Origin: Gnetum montanum
Taxonomy: Eukaryota; Streptophyta; Gnetopsida; Gnetales; Gnetaceae
DNA length: 64,000 nucleotides
Assembly (NCBI GenBank): GCA_015680685.1
Contig: MNCI01035712.1
Location: forward strand, 247,877 to 311,876
Reading direction: 5' to 3'
Part shown: piece after piece, positions 22,501 to 31,880 of the stretch
Position numbering within the stretch: the first letter of the stretch is position 1
How the letters are laid out: each line of letters starts with the position of its first letter
Made by a program: the position numbers and the translations under genes
The notes under the pieces: generated by a model
Told to the model about the DNA's origin: nothing
The model's input: the letters and a program-made list of their open reading frames with translations, nothing else
Database searches by the model: none

Positions 22501-24639
22501 TTTGCTAAATTTTCATTTCCTTCTTACTTTTATAGTGTCTTGATACATTTTTATATTCTTTTATACTTTTCAATTTCTTGATAATTTCTCAATACTTTGA
22601 CATTTTTCAATTCTTTACTGATTCTTCATTCATTTTATCTTTTTTATTTTTGATATCTTTTATAATTTTTCAAACTTTATTTCCATGTTAAGTGTACATA
22701 TTTCTATTAATTGTGAATAAAACACACTAAATAAAGCAAGATGTAGTCCAATAAGGTGAAGATTTCTCTATATTATCAAATCATAAGGGATTAATTATTT
22801 ATATAGTGAGACCACAACATCCATCCACTCATTCCAATAATAAGAGGTTCTTACCATGGCCATAATGATATTCTTTTCATAATAAAACTAAGAATAAAGT
22901 TGCAATCATTATTCTTGGTTAAAAGAGTGAAAACCAAGTAGGAATGCAAAGCGTATGATATCATGGGGATTTGTGGATTTTCTCATATTACTATTATAGG
23001 TCCTATCCTATTATTAAGGATGTATTATTTCCTTGTAGATCTAATGAAAAATGGGAGTAAGAGTACATTAAGTGCTACCTTACCTTGTCACTGGAAAGAC
23101 ATGTTACCCATGCCTAAAGGTAGTCCTCTAGTAAGGTTGACACAATCAAAAATAAAATCCATGAACCAAATAAATTTCTTGGGGTTCCATTGGAAAGACA
23201 TGTTATCCATGCTTAAAGGTAGGTGGATTCTTAGGAATAATATATATATATATATATAGAGTAAAATGAATGAACTCCTCCCTTGAACAACACACCAAGT
23301 GGTAATACTCCTTGTAGTGGCAATAGTCTTATGGTTGTTAATCTCAGAGATGAGATAATGTGATGTCATTGGAAGTGGTTCAAACTTGGTTTCAATCTTA
23401 GAAAGAGACGTTAATGACTACTTTAACCACTAATAAAACACAAAGAATTCATTATGGCTATGGTAAGATACCTCATGTTCCATTTTTTACCAATCCTTTG
23501 TATAGTCCATCTCACCTCACTATATATTTAATCATAACTTATGGTTTTATATGATATAGCATAATTTTCCCAACTTGGTAATACTAATATGTGTGTTTTG
23601 CTAAATAAGTATGCATTACATTCAACTCATTGAGTGCCCAAGGACACTTTTAGGTGTGGTTATACAAGGGAACTAAGGGTTGGAACTTGCTTTGGGGAGC
23701 GCCCACTTGTATAACCTTTGTACTTCATACCTAGCAAGCAATTACACATCATATTGTTCCTTTCAAATAATCCAGACTCAATGAAGACTTCTATTAACAT
23801 CTAGTAATCCATCCATATAACAAAAATTCATTACCCATATCCTATCCATCTAATACACTTAATAAATTTTCATAGCCTAAAATTCCTTCTTTATGGACTT
23901 TAGACATTTATTTTTCAAACCTTGAGCATCATGGCTATTCTAAGATCTTCTAGGAATGCTTACTATCTTCCTATCATTTAGTTTGACTTATTTTTTCTTA
24001 GAAAATGCTCACAAAAATTGCAAATTTTTGAGGCGATGTCATTGATGCAATGTATGAGCCCCTCATATGTCATTGATGTGATGTTGTATCAACAATGTTG
24101 TGCTACAAAAATAATATATATAGGCATGGGGAGTTAGATTTATTTTTTAATTTTTGCCATTTATGATAAGAGAAGTTTTTGCTCTTCTTCTTTTTGGCTC
24201 TTACATGCTAACTTCCACAAGCCATAACTTTGTCCCTATAGCTCTGATTTCCAAAATTCTTAAATCCTATTGATCACAAAGTTCACAATTTAGTCATGGA
24301 GGGTGACATTGAGGAAATTTTGAGATAAAGTTTTTGAAAAATTACCTAACTTTAGAAGATAGTTTAAGGGTAATTAAGTTAAAACATAAAGGATATCATC
24401 ATAAATTTAGTAAATTCAAGCCAACTAATTCAACAAGTTCTTCTAATAAATCATTCCAACTAATTTTAAGGTATTATGAGCCAAAAGATAATAAGTATGG
24501 GAGATCATGAAAATTAAATAAGTAACATCTAAGGGATTTCTTGTTGTAAATTTTTCTAACTCTACAAGCATATAATGATAAGAGCTTGATATAACCAAGG
24601 GTATGAGCTAGGTAAATAACTATTAGGGATTGATATGAA
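22501..24639 (+). other. Element B non-coding spacer (resumed after C)
   Basis: T-rich from 22501 to about 22700, like the region after pol in C, D and G. A duplicated motif lies at 23091-23211 and a (TA)n run at 23239-23258. 'GCTTTGGGGAGCGCCCACTTG' at 23690-23710 is shared with C. Repeats of GATGTCATTGATG lie at 24034-24100. No credible gene; short ORFs here are chance. Confidence 0.6.
23091..23211 (+). repeat. Duplicated conserved motif in the spacer of B, 99-bp period
   Basis: GGAAAGACATGTTACCCATG (23093-23112) recurs with one change at 23192-23211, and each is followed by CCTAAAGG or CTTAAAGG and GTAG. The same pair, with the same 99-bp offset, lies on the minus strand in D (28100-28121 and 28199-28220). 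A single copy is in G (46368-46389, minus). Confidence 0.75.
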
Positions 24640-26984
24640 TACTTTAATAATTTCAAACTCTTGATTAATTGAAGATGACCTTAAAGAGAATATTGAAAGG
24701 AAGACCCTCACAATTAAGAAGTAAAAGACCAAGAGGCTAAGGGAGAGGCTACATTGGAGGACAAACCCCACCAATAAAGCACTTTGAGTAGGAAGCCCAA
24801 TCTTCTAGTATTCATCAACAAATGCCTACTACTGTATACTCTACCTAAGTGGACCTAAAGCACCATAAGTACCAAAATAAGGACAATTCCTATTACTATC
24901 ACTTGAATGTTTCTATGTCATTCAACAAAAGTCAAAGAAGTTCACAATTATCATGGACCTCAATTTTGGCCCTTTCATGGAGTTTGCATGAGAGTCTATC
25001 AGAACATAACTCTAATCATCTAACCTATAGCCTACCCTAACAACAAGTGGAGAATGATACTTAGGGGAAACCCTTCAATTTTGGCAAAATAAACAAGCTA
25101 AGGCCATAGTGAAGATAGAAGGAATTTTTGTGTCATATTCTATAGAGGCAATAGCCAAAGCCCTCAGTTTACCAAATGAAGGGGCTAACGTAATGTAGAT
25201 ATCTACAAGGTTTGATATTGATATAAAGATATTTTGGCTATACCAAGCATATGGTAAGGAAGATAAGGAGTGTAGGGAGTTGAATGCTAAAGAAAAGATA
25301 TATTTTAAGATTGCCACTTATAATCTATTCCCAACTAAAAGGCTTAATAGGATATCCACTTATGTGACCAAAGGAAGCACCATATTAATGGAAAAATTCA
25401 ATGCCAATATTACCTAGTTGTACTTCCTTGAAATTTAAAGGTGACTCAAAGAGAAGTTGGGGAAGCCAACACTACCATTACCCTGCTTGATCAAGAAGTT
25501 GTGCAAATAAGCAGGCATACTAGGTTATACAACGATGTTTTGAAAAAGCCCAAAACACCTCATATGTTGAAATGTCGAAACCCATGCTTCCAAAGAAGGA
25601 TTAATTGGAAAACCAAGCAGGTATTGAGGGAGCTATAGGCTCAACCCATGTAGAATTTGTTAAATCTACTAGCCAATAGCAACAAGCAAGACCCAGTAGC
25701 CAACCACCACATGATCAACAATGACAACAAGGTCCATCGTTGCTTCCATAGGATTATCAACCTTTAATGAGTCATCTATAGTAGATTGCAGATATAATTA
25801 GCTAGAGGATGAAATAAGGGGCTAATCTCTACAAATTCATTGATGATGTAGTTAGACCCATTGTCTCAGTAGACCTTGCTAATGGACAATTATCATTGTA
25901 GTTAAGAGGATAGGATGCTTGGTCACAATAGATATCTAGGAATGCTACATTATTCCAAGTGATGTTCAAAACTAGAGAAGGAGCCATAGTGGTGATCATG
26001 CAACATCAAGATATAGTTGGAGTTGCTAAAGTAATTATAGATCACATCAAGGAGCCCTTTAATATTCCTATTGTGTCACAAGCTAATATCTTTGGAGCAC
26101 GAGAAGCTCAAATGCTAGTTGAAATCTCAATGACTTTGGTTGAACATGAAGACATCTTAGACGGACTGCTACAAATGGAGAAAGTTATACAAAATATCTT
26201 TGATGTTTCTAGGGATATCATAGTAGTCAAGTTTGAATTAATAGAAATAAAAGGAAATTTGGTCATGGATATGACTAGGGTAGAGCATGCTAAAAGTGAA
26301 GTCCAGAAACTACAAGAAGAGCTCCCAACCTTAAGAGCAAAGAAATGAGATCCAATGTAATTCATTGCACTTGACCAACTTGATCAATTTCAAACAAACC
26401 ATGTGAATTGCCTCATCAACCATAATATGGGCATGGAAAAAGAGAAGGAGAAGGTAGTATGGGATGCTTCAGTAGCAGAGACACAAACCTATGCACATGC
26501 TAAAGCACTCATTACCTTGTAAGAGGAAAATAAAAAACTAGTTATTGATAATGCAAGGTTGACCAATGTGAAAAGGTAAACGAACATGCTTGAAGAAAGC
26601 ATCCAAAAACTTTGAGAGTAATTAGTTCAAGTCAACCAAGACATAAGCTACTTTTCCAGAGAGAATAGAATTGTATCAATGGAGGAGGTATGTGGTATTT
26701 GTCAAAATTCTTCCATAGAAATAAGCACATGGCAAAATGAACCCAAGAAGCATGAAAGGCTAAAGGAAGATTTCTAAGATCAGGTGGGCATGTACAAGAA
26801 AATTAATGAAAATGAGATCCATATGGCCAAAGCTAAGATCAACACTATTTTGGTGTAGAATCCATATTAGTAGCCAATCTTGAATAGTCTTGCCCATGTC
26901 CATAAAGCAAAAATTAAAAATAAAGACCTGTATATTGGGGATCTCACAAAATACATGGGGTTAGCAAATCTTTGCTATGCACAC
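24640..26984 (+). pseudogene. Element B extra 3' ORF (putative plant transposon protein domain), decayed
   Basis: The conserved domain is at about 25080-25560: KIEGIFVSYSIEAIAKALSL, FDIDIKIFWLYQAYGKED, then 'YNLFPTKRLNRISTYVTKGS', MEKFNANIT and LPLPCLIKKLCK, across two frames with stops. Positions 25959-26348 are open for 129 codons and include VEISMTLVEHEDILDGLLQ and a Glu/Leu/Lys-rich end (VEHAKSEVQKLQEELPTLRA), a likely coiled coil. Further coiled-coil-like text runs to about 26900. It is closest to the D copy (884-2200) and more distant from C. The end merges into a truncated LTR. Confidence 0.7.
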
Positions 26985-27583
26985 ATCTCGAGACATCATA
27001 TCAATGATGACATAGCATGTGCTATGACATTATATCAACAATAGTATTGTTACGATATCACATTAACTTAAGATTTTGACATTATCATATCCCCATGATT
27101 GAATTTTACTTACTAATAGTAAATGGAATGGATATGACTGATTTTTTCTGTTAAGTATGATTATTTGGTGATCCCAGTAGTATTATCACTTGGTTTTTCC
27201 TAGTAGCAAAATACTTGGTAATCCTAATGATAATTACATGAGTTGAAGACATGTTTGGTAAATTAGGAATGACTATCTATCACTATAGACTAGACTAGAA
27301 TAGATTTACTTACTTGTGATTACCTAGATTTAGCATTTATTTTCACCTTCATCATGTTTATGATTAGGAGTTATAAGAGCCCAATAACATCATCTATCAT
27401 ATGCCTCACTACGAGTTAAATCATACATTTAGCTTCCACTAACTCAAAGTGAGAAGATAACGATCATGAACTTAAACTTAATTCCTAGCATAATAACATT
27501 GAGCATCTATTGATTACAATTGGATTATGCATGACCACTCATGAATTTTATGGTTGGATGTTGGATTGCTCCATCACTCATCA
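26985..27583 (+). repeat. Element B 3' LTR, internally deleted
   Basis: Positions 26990-27060 match U3 of the 5' LTR (about 3170-3235), and 27100-27583 match 3555-4020. The TATA box, R and the start of U5 are missing, as are the first 30 or so bases and any polypurine tract. It ends CACTCATCA at 27583. Confidence 0.75.
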
Positions 27584-27588
27584 TCAAG
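27584..27588. repeat. Target-site duplication, right copy, element B
   Basis: TCAAG, against TCAGG at 3135-3139. Element D resumes just after it on the minus strand. Confidence 0.55.
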
Positions 27589-28860
27589 TATGAGATACAA
27601 AAGTTATATAAGTGAATCATCCCTAAAGTAGGCTTCAACCCTTAGTACCCTTATGCAACCACACCTACAAGTGTCCATAGGCACTTAAGAAGTTGAATGT
27701 AGAACATGCCTACCTTGTAAGAAAAACATGTTAGTATTACCAAAATGGGAAAATAACACTATATTATACAAAACCATAGAAGTATGATTAGATATACCAA
27801 TGAGGTTAAATGAGATTAGAAAGGATTGTAGAAAATTGGGATGTAAGATGTCTAACCATAGGCATAATGAATTCTTGTGTGTAATGTATGGTTAAGGTAA
27901 TCATTGGGCTTTCTATGCAAGATCCAAACCAAGTCCATACGACTTACCAATGATATGGCATTGTATCATTCCAAAACTAGCAACCATAAGATTACCACTA
28001 TTGTAAGAAGCATTATTATTTGACAATGTAGTTCAAGAAAGGATTTTAGTAATAGCACTCTTTATTTTTGAGATTTCTAAAAAGTAACTGACCTTCAATC
28101 ATGGGTAACATGTCTTTCCAGTGGAACCGCTAGAAATTTTATCTTGTGCATTTATTATATTTTTACTATGATGACCTTACCAGAGGACTAACTTCATGCA
28201 TGGGTAACATGTCTTTTCAATGACATGATAAGGTGGCACTTATTGTACTCATACTTTCACTATTTGTTAGAATTCAAGAAAATAATATAGTCTTAACAAT
28301 AGGATAAAACTTATAGTAGTAGTCTCAGAGAATCAAAAAATCTCCTTGATGTCACACACTTGTCGTTCCCACTTAGTTCTTCACTTTTCTATCCAGACAT
28401 GATCATAAGTTTATTTTAGTTTTATTATGAAAAGAATATCATTATGACCATGATAAGAACCTATTATTATTGGAAATGAGTGTATGGATGATGTGGTCTC
28501 ACTACACATAGAATCAGTCCTTCTCTAATTTGATAACATAGGACAATATTCACATTATTGGAACTACATCTTGCTTTATTCCTTTACACTTTAATGAAAA
28601 AATCAATAAAAATATGTACAATAAAAATGATGAAAAATTATAAGAATAGTAAAAGATTAAGAACATAAAAATATAGAAAGAATTTTAAAAATATCCAAGA
28701 ATAGAAAATGATTCAAAAATGGAAAAAGTATAAAATAATAGAAAAGATGTTAAAGGATGTGAAAATTTGGTAAGAAAGATAAAAAGTATATCAAAGAATT
28801 ATAAATAAAAAAATTAGAAAATAAAAAAGTTGAAAAGAACTTATCAAATCCTAAGTTAAG
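27589..28860 (-). other. Element D non-coding spacer, part next to protease
   Basis: The minus-strand text matches the B and C spacers: the 'CTTTAGGGATGATTCAC' block at 27625, the duplicated motif at 28100-28220, and an A-rich (minus strand T-rich) stretch at 28560-28850 corresponding to the T-rich zone after pol in B and C. Near 28870 lies the minus-strand ATAATGGGAGAGATG, equivalent to the G-rich post-pol motif. No gene. Confidence 0.6.
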
Positions 28861-29662
28861 ATAAGACATCTCTCCCATTATTGAATTCATGGGCAAGTGT
28901 TCAAAAAGTGAACCCTAGATTCCTAGTATCATACACTCTAGGTTTCTTATTTATTATCCTTGTTGATTTAGATTTTCATTTATCATCCCATGTGACATTA
29001 ATGATAATCAAATTCTGATCTTTTGGAGATATATGTTCTATTGGGCTAGATAGCCTTTCCATTTCAGAAGGTTCGATTATGTTTTCTTGTTTATCATTAA
29101 TATTAGGTTTTAGATCTTCATTTCCACTATCTATTGATGTATGATTATGGTTTATGATGTTATTTTATAAGTTTTTAGTTTGGGTCATTTTCTTGGGGTA
29201 GGAGTTAATAAGTGAATTGGGTATCTCAATCCATATTTTGGATGGTTTTATGCTTTCATTTCTTAATCATTGGGTGTATTTTGGTTTAGTGATTATTGTC
29301 TCTTTATATGCACATACTTTTCTTCACATTTGTTGTTGGATGATGTACGGATCATGTTAATATTTTAAAATTCCGGTCCACAACTACATCCTTTTTATCA
29401 TTAGTAATGCATTGAAATCATTGCATATGTATGACTCCTTGCTCATCTTCATTGGAAATTTTCAACGATTAGTTTCTCACTCCCAACTTAGCATCAATTG
29501 TGCTAAGCCATGCTGCTCCCACAACGATAGGAAATTACCTATCATCATTCTTCACATTGATCATAAGAAAATTTGTTGGATAAGACCACCCATTTATAGT
29601 GATCATCACATCTTCTATTTGTTTGAAAGAAATGGTGATTTATTGATTTGCAAGCTCTAGTC
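28861..29662 (-). pseudogene. Element D protease, C-terminal part, and linker
   Basis: On the minus strand ITINGWSYPTNFLMINVKNDD, then IVVGAAWLSTIDAKLGVRN (about 29450-29620), match the protease strands of C (13100-13260). A linker of Asn/Lys/Ile-rich residues reaches IIINVTWDD near 29000, equivalent to the text just before RT in C (VIINATL). RT, RNase H and integrase are then missing and the G-rich post-pol motif follows. The N-terminal part lies beyond E at 39152-39330. Confidence 0.65.
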
Positions 29663-29667
29663 TTATG
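29663..29667. repeat. Target-site duplication, left copy, element E
   Basis: TTATG, identical to 39147-39151. Both flanks belong to the D protease on the minus strand. Confidence 0.9.
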
Positions 29668-31297
29668 TGAAGCACCACAAAAATTTGGGCTACTACTTCT
29701 CAAGTACAAATTTTACTAAGTGTCAAAATAATGCACTTTCCTTAAATTTTTCTAAGTGCGGGGACTATGCTCTCCACTATACTAGAGCATAGTCAACCTA
29801 GTGGGGAGTGTAGTTAGCTCCAACTACTAGATTTGCAAAATTTTGGCTAAGTGTCAGAACGATGGCACCTTCCACAAGTTTGTCTAAGTGTTGGGACCAT
29901 GCTCTCCACTATAGTAGAGCATATTTAGCTTCAATAGCCATTTTTTTTGCAATTTTGGCTAAGTGTTAGAATGATGACACATGTTGTAGAAATTTTTCTA
30001 AGTGTTGTGCTATGCTCCCATTGCCCTTGCTACGCTCTAGAGCATAGCTAATGTAGTCAATACACCTAGAGTTAGTTTTGTAAGATTTTTTCTAAGTGTC
30101 AAAATGATGACACAAGTTGTAGAGATTTTTCTAAGTGTTATGCTATGCTCCCATTGCTCCTATTACGCTCTAGAGCATAACTAGCATAGCTAGCACAGAA
30201 CATTAGTTTTGAATTTTTTTTTTCTAATTGATGGGACTATGCTTTAGAGCATAGTAAGCATAGTAAGTGGTTGACTGTAGCAAGGGGTGAGCATAGCAAG
30301 CGTAGCAACTAGAGTTAGAAATTTTTTTGAACTTTCTCTAGTCACCCCCAAAGTTAGAAAATTTTCTAATTTTTTCTCATAGTCCCACCTACTGCATTGC
30401 CACGTGGCACTTGATCCACATTTATGGGCTAACCCTAGCCCTATAAATAACCCTAGACCCCTAATGTCTTAGGGGTTGATAATTGGCACTTTCATTTGGC
30501 ATTTGGCATTTTGGCATCTTGGCACTTAGCTCTGTGGATGAACAAGACCCAAAGAACATCACATCGGTAGAGAGGCATAACTACACTGCATAATACACTA
30601 CAGCCTTGTAGTAGCCCTACACCACATGGTACACCATGGTCTTGTTGTAGCCTTACACTGCATGATACATCATAGCCTTGTTGAAGCCCTATAGAAAATT
30701 GCATGGTATACCATGATGGCCAACTTGGTAAGCATAGTTCCTCATGGCAAGTACCAGACTTCATGGCTTGACACCATTGAGACTTTGACTATGCTGCCAA
30801 TGCACTTGTTGTACATTGTACATTCTTAGACCCTTTTGGAGTTAACTACACTCCCATTTGGGATGGTGTTTCATTTCTCTCTCTTGTTTCTAGCATTTTC
30901 TTACATTTTTCTTGCATCTTTTCACATTCTTTCACATGTCGTCACATTGTACTATGCTCGGTTGTTTGTCTATGTGGGTTGACACCCTTATTTCTAGTGA
31001 AATCCTTACCTATGCTCACCCCCATTCTATGGCTATGCTCTACACTTAACACCATGAAACATCACTTTGATACTTAGCACCATTTCACATTGTTTGCATT
31101 TGCATTTTTGGCTAACCACACCATCCCTCATTGCACCCATCGCCTCAGTTGCAACTAAAAAAGTCCTTGTTCAATCAACAAGATTGTTTAGGGCACCCTA
31201 TCTCCCTCTCCACTAAGGTTGTCATGCAAATGCAAGGTTAGGCTATGTGCCCGTGAACTGCTTAGTGTTCCAGCTAATGATGTTTTTGATCATTACA
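29668..31297 (+). repeat. Element E 5' LTR
   Basis: 1,630 bp, TGAAGCACCAC to ATCATTACA, same length as the 3' copy. The first 600 bp contain four to five imperfect repeats of about 110-130 bp, each with CTAAGTGT, GATGACAC and GCTCTAGAGCATAG words. TATA box at 30441, then a hairpin. Confidence 0.9.
30441..30475 (+). promoter_or_regulatory. TATA box and start-proximal hairpin, element E 5' LTR
   Basis: CTATAAATAA at 30441-30450. Seventeen to twenty bases on, CCCCTAA (30458-30464), loop TGTC, TTAGGGG (30469-30475) can form a seven-pair hairpin near the expected transcription start. In the 3' LTR the hairpin is CCCCCAA, CATC, TTGGGGG, with one pair changed on both sides. Confidence 0.6.
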
Positions 31298-31302
31298 ATT
31301 TT

Positions 31303-31320
31303 TGGTGCTAGAAGGAGGAC
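31303..31320 (+). other. Primer binding site of element E (probably tRNA-Asn)
   Basis: TGGTGCTAGAAGGAGGAC starts five bases after the LTR. It differs by C-to-T at one position from TGGCGCTAGAAGGAGG, which fits the complement of a tRNA-Asn 3' end as I remember it. The tRNA identity is from memory; that it differs from the neighbours' tRNA-Asp site is seen directly. Confidence 0.6.
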
Positions 31321-31544
31321 CTTGCCATTTCCTTCTACAGTTTTTGATTATTGTCTTGCATCTTCTCTCCACCACTAGTTGGTATATATTGGACCTTGTT
31401 GTTGGTTCCCCTGGAACCTTGTTGGACAAAAGCGAAAGCATATCTTTGGGTACTTAACCAAAATTTTGGGCACTTGGGAGAGCGTAGTTGGCTCTCAGCA
31501 TAGAAGGCATAGTTGACTTTAGTGTAGTAAGCGTAGCACTAGAG

Positions 31545-31850
31545 TTAGCCATTTTTAGTAGCTTTCACACTTAGCATTTTTTCTACATTTCCATACTTAG
31601 CAATTTGTTTGCATTTTCATACTTAGCCAAATTTTTGTAGTTTTGTACTTAGCCAAATTTCCATAGTTTCATACTTAGCCAAATTTCTATATTTTTACAC
31701 TTAGTCAATGTTTTGCAGTTTCCATACTTAGCCATTTTTCTACATTTTTACACTTGGCCATTTTTCTACATTTTTATACTTAGCGATTTTTCTACTACTA
31801 CCAGACTTAGTCATTTTTCTGCAGTTTTTAGATTTAGCTATTTTTTTGTA
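31545..31850 (+). repeat. Leader tandem repeat of element E, about 27-28 bp period
   Basis: About eleven degenerate copies of ACTTAGCCATTTTTCTACAT plus a short T-rich tail lie between PBS and gag. The consensus is clearest at 31720-31800. It is non-coding and lies in the untranslated leader, where packaging or dimerisation signals are expected. Confidence 0.75.
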
Positions 31851-31880
31851 AACAACAACTCTCACAACTTGATCTGTGAA

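Larger units (their letters stand above)
3140..27583 (+). mobile_element. Element B: plus-strand Athila/Tat-type retrotransposon, split by C
   Basis: B inserted in D. Its parts are the 5' LTR (3140-4020), PBS (4022-4038), gag (4189-6180), protease (6780-7340), RT-RNase H (7690-8840), an integrase C-terminal remnant (8850-9240), a G-rich motif (9261-9275), the insertion of C, spacer (22501-24639), extra 3' ORF (24640-26984) and a truncated 3' LTR (26985-27583). The integrase catalytic core is deleted. All reading frames contain many stops. Confidence 0.8.

Noticed and set aside
23239-23258. (TA)n, also (CA)n at 17130 and (GT)n at 41905
   Set aside because: Ordinary short microsatellites with no added structure.
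30492-30764. 90-codon minus-strand ORF with repeated Cys-Ser-Val units
   Set aside because: Antisense to the R/U5 region of the E LTR, damaged in the 3' copy; reflects short repeats in the LTR.
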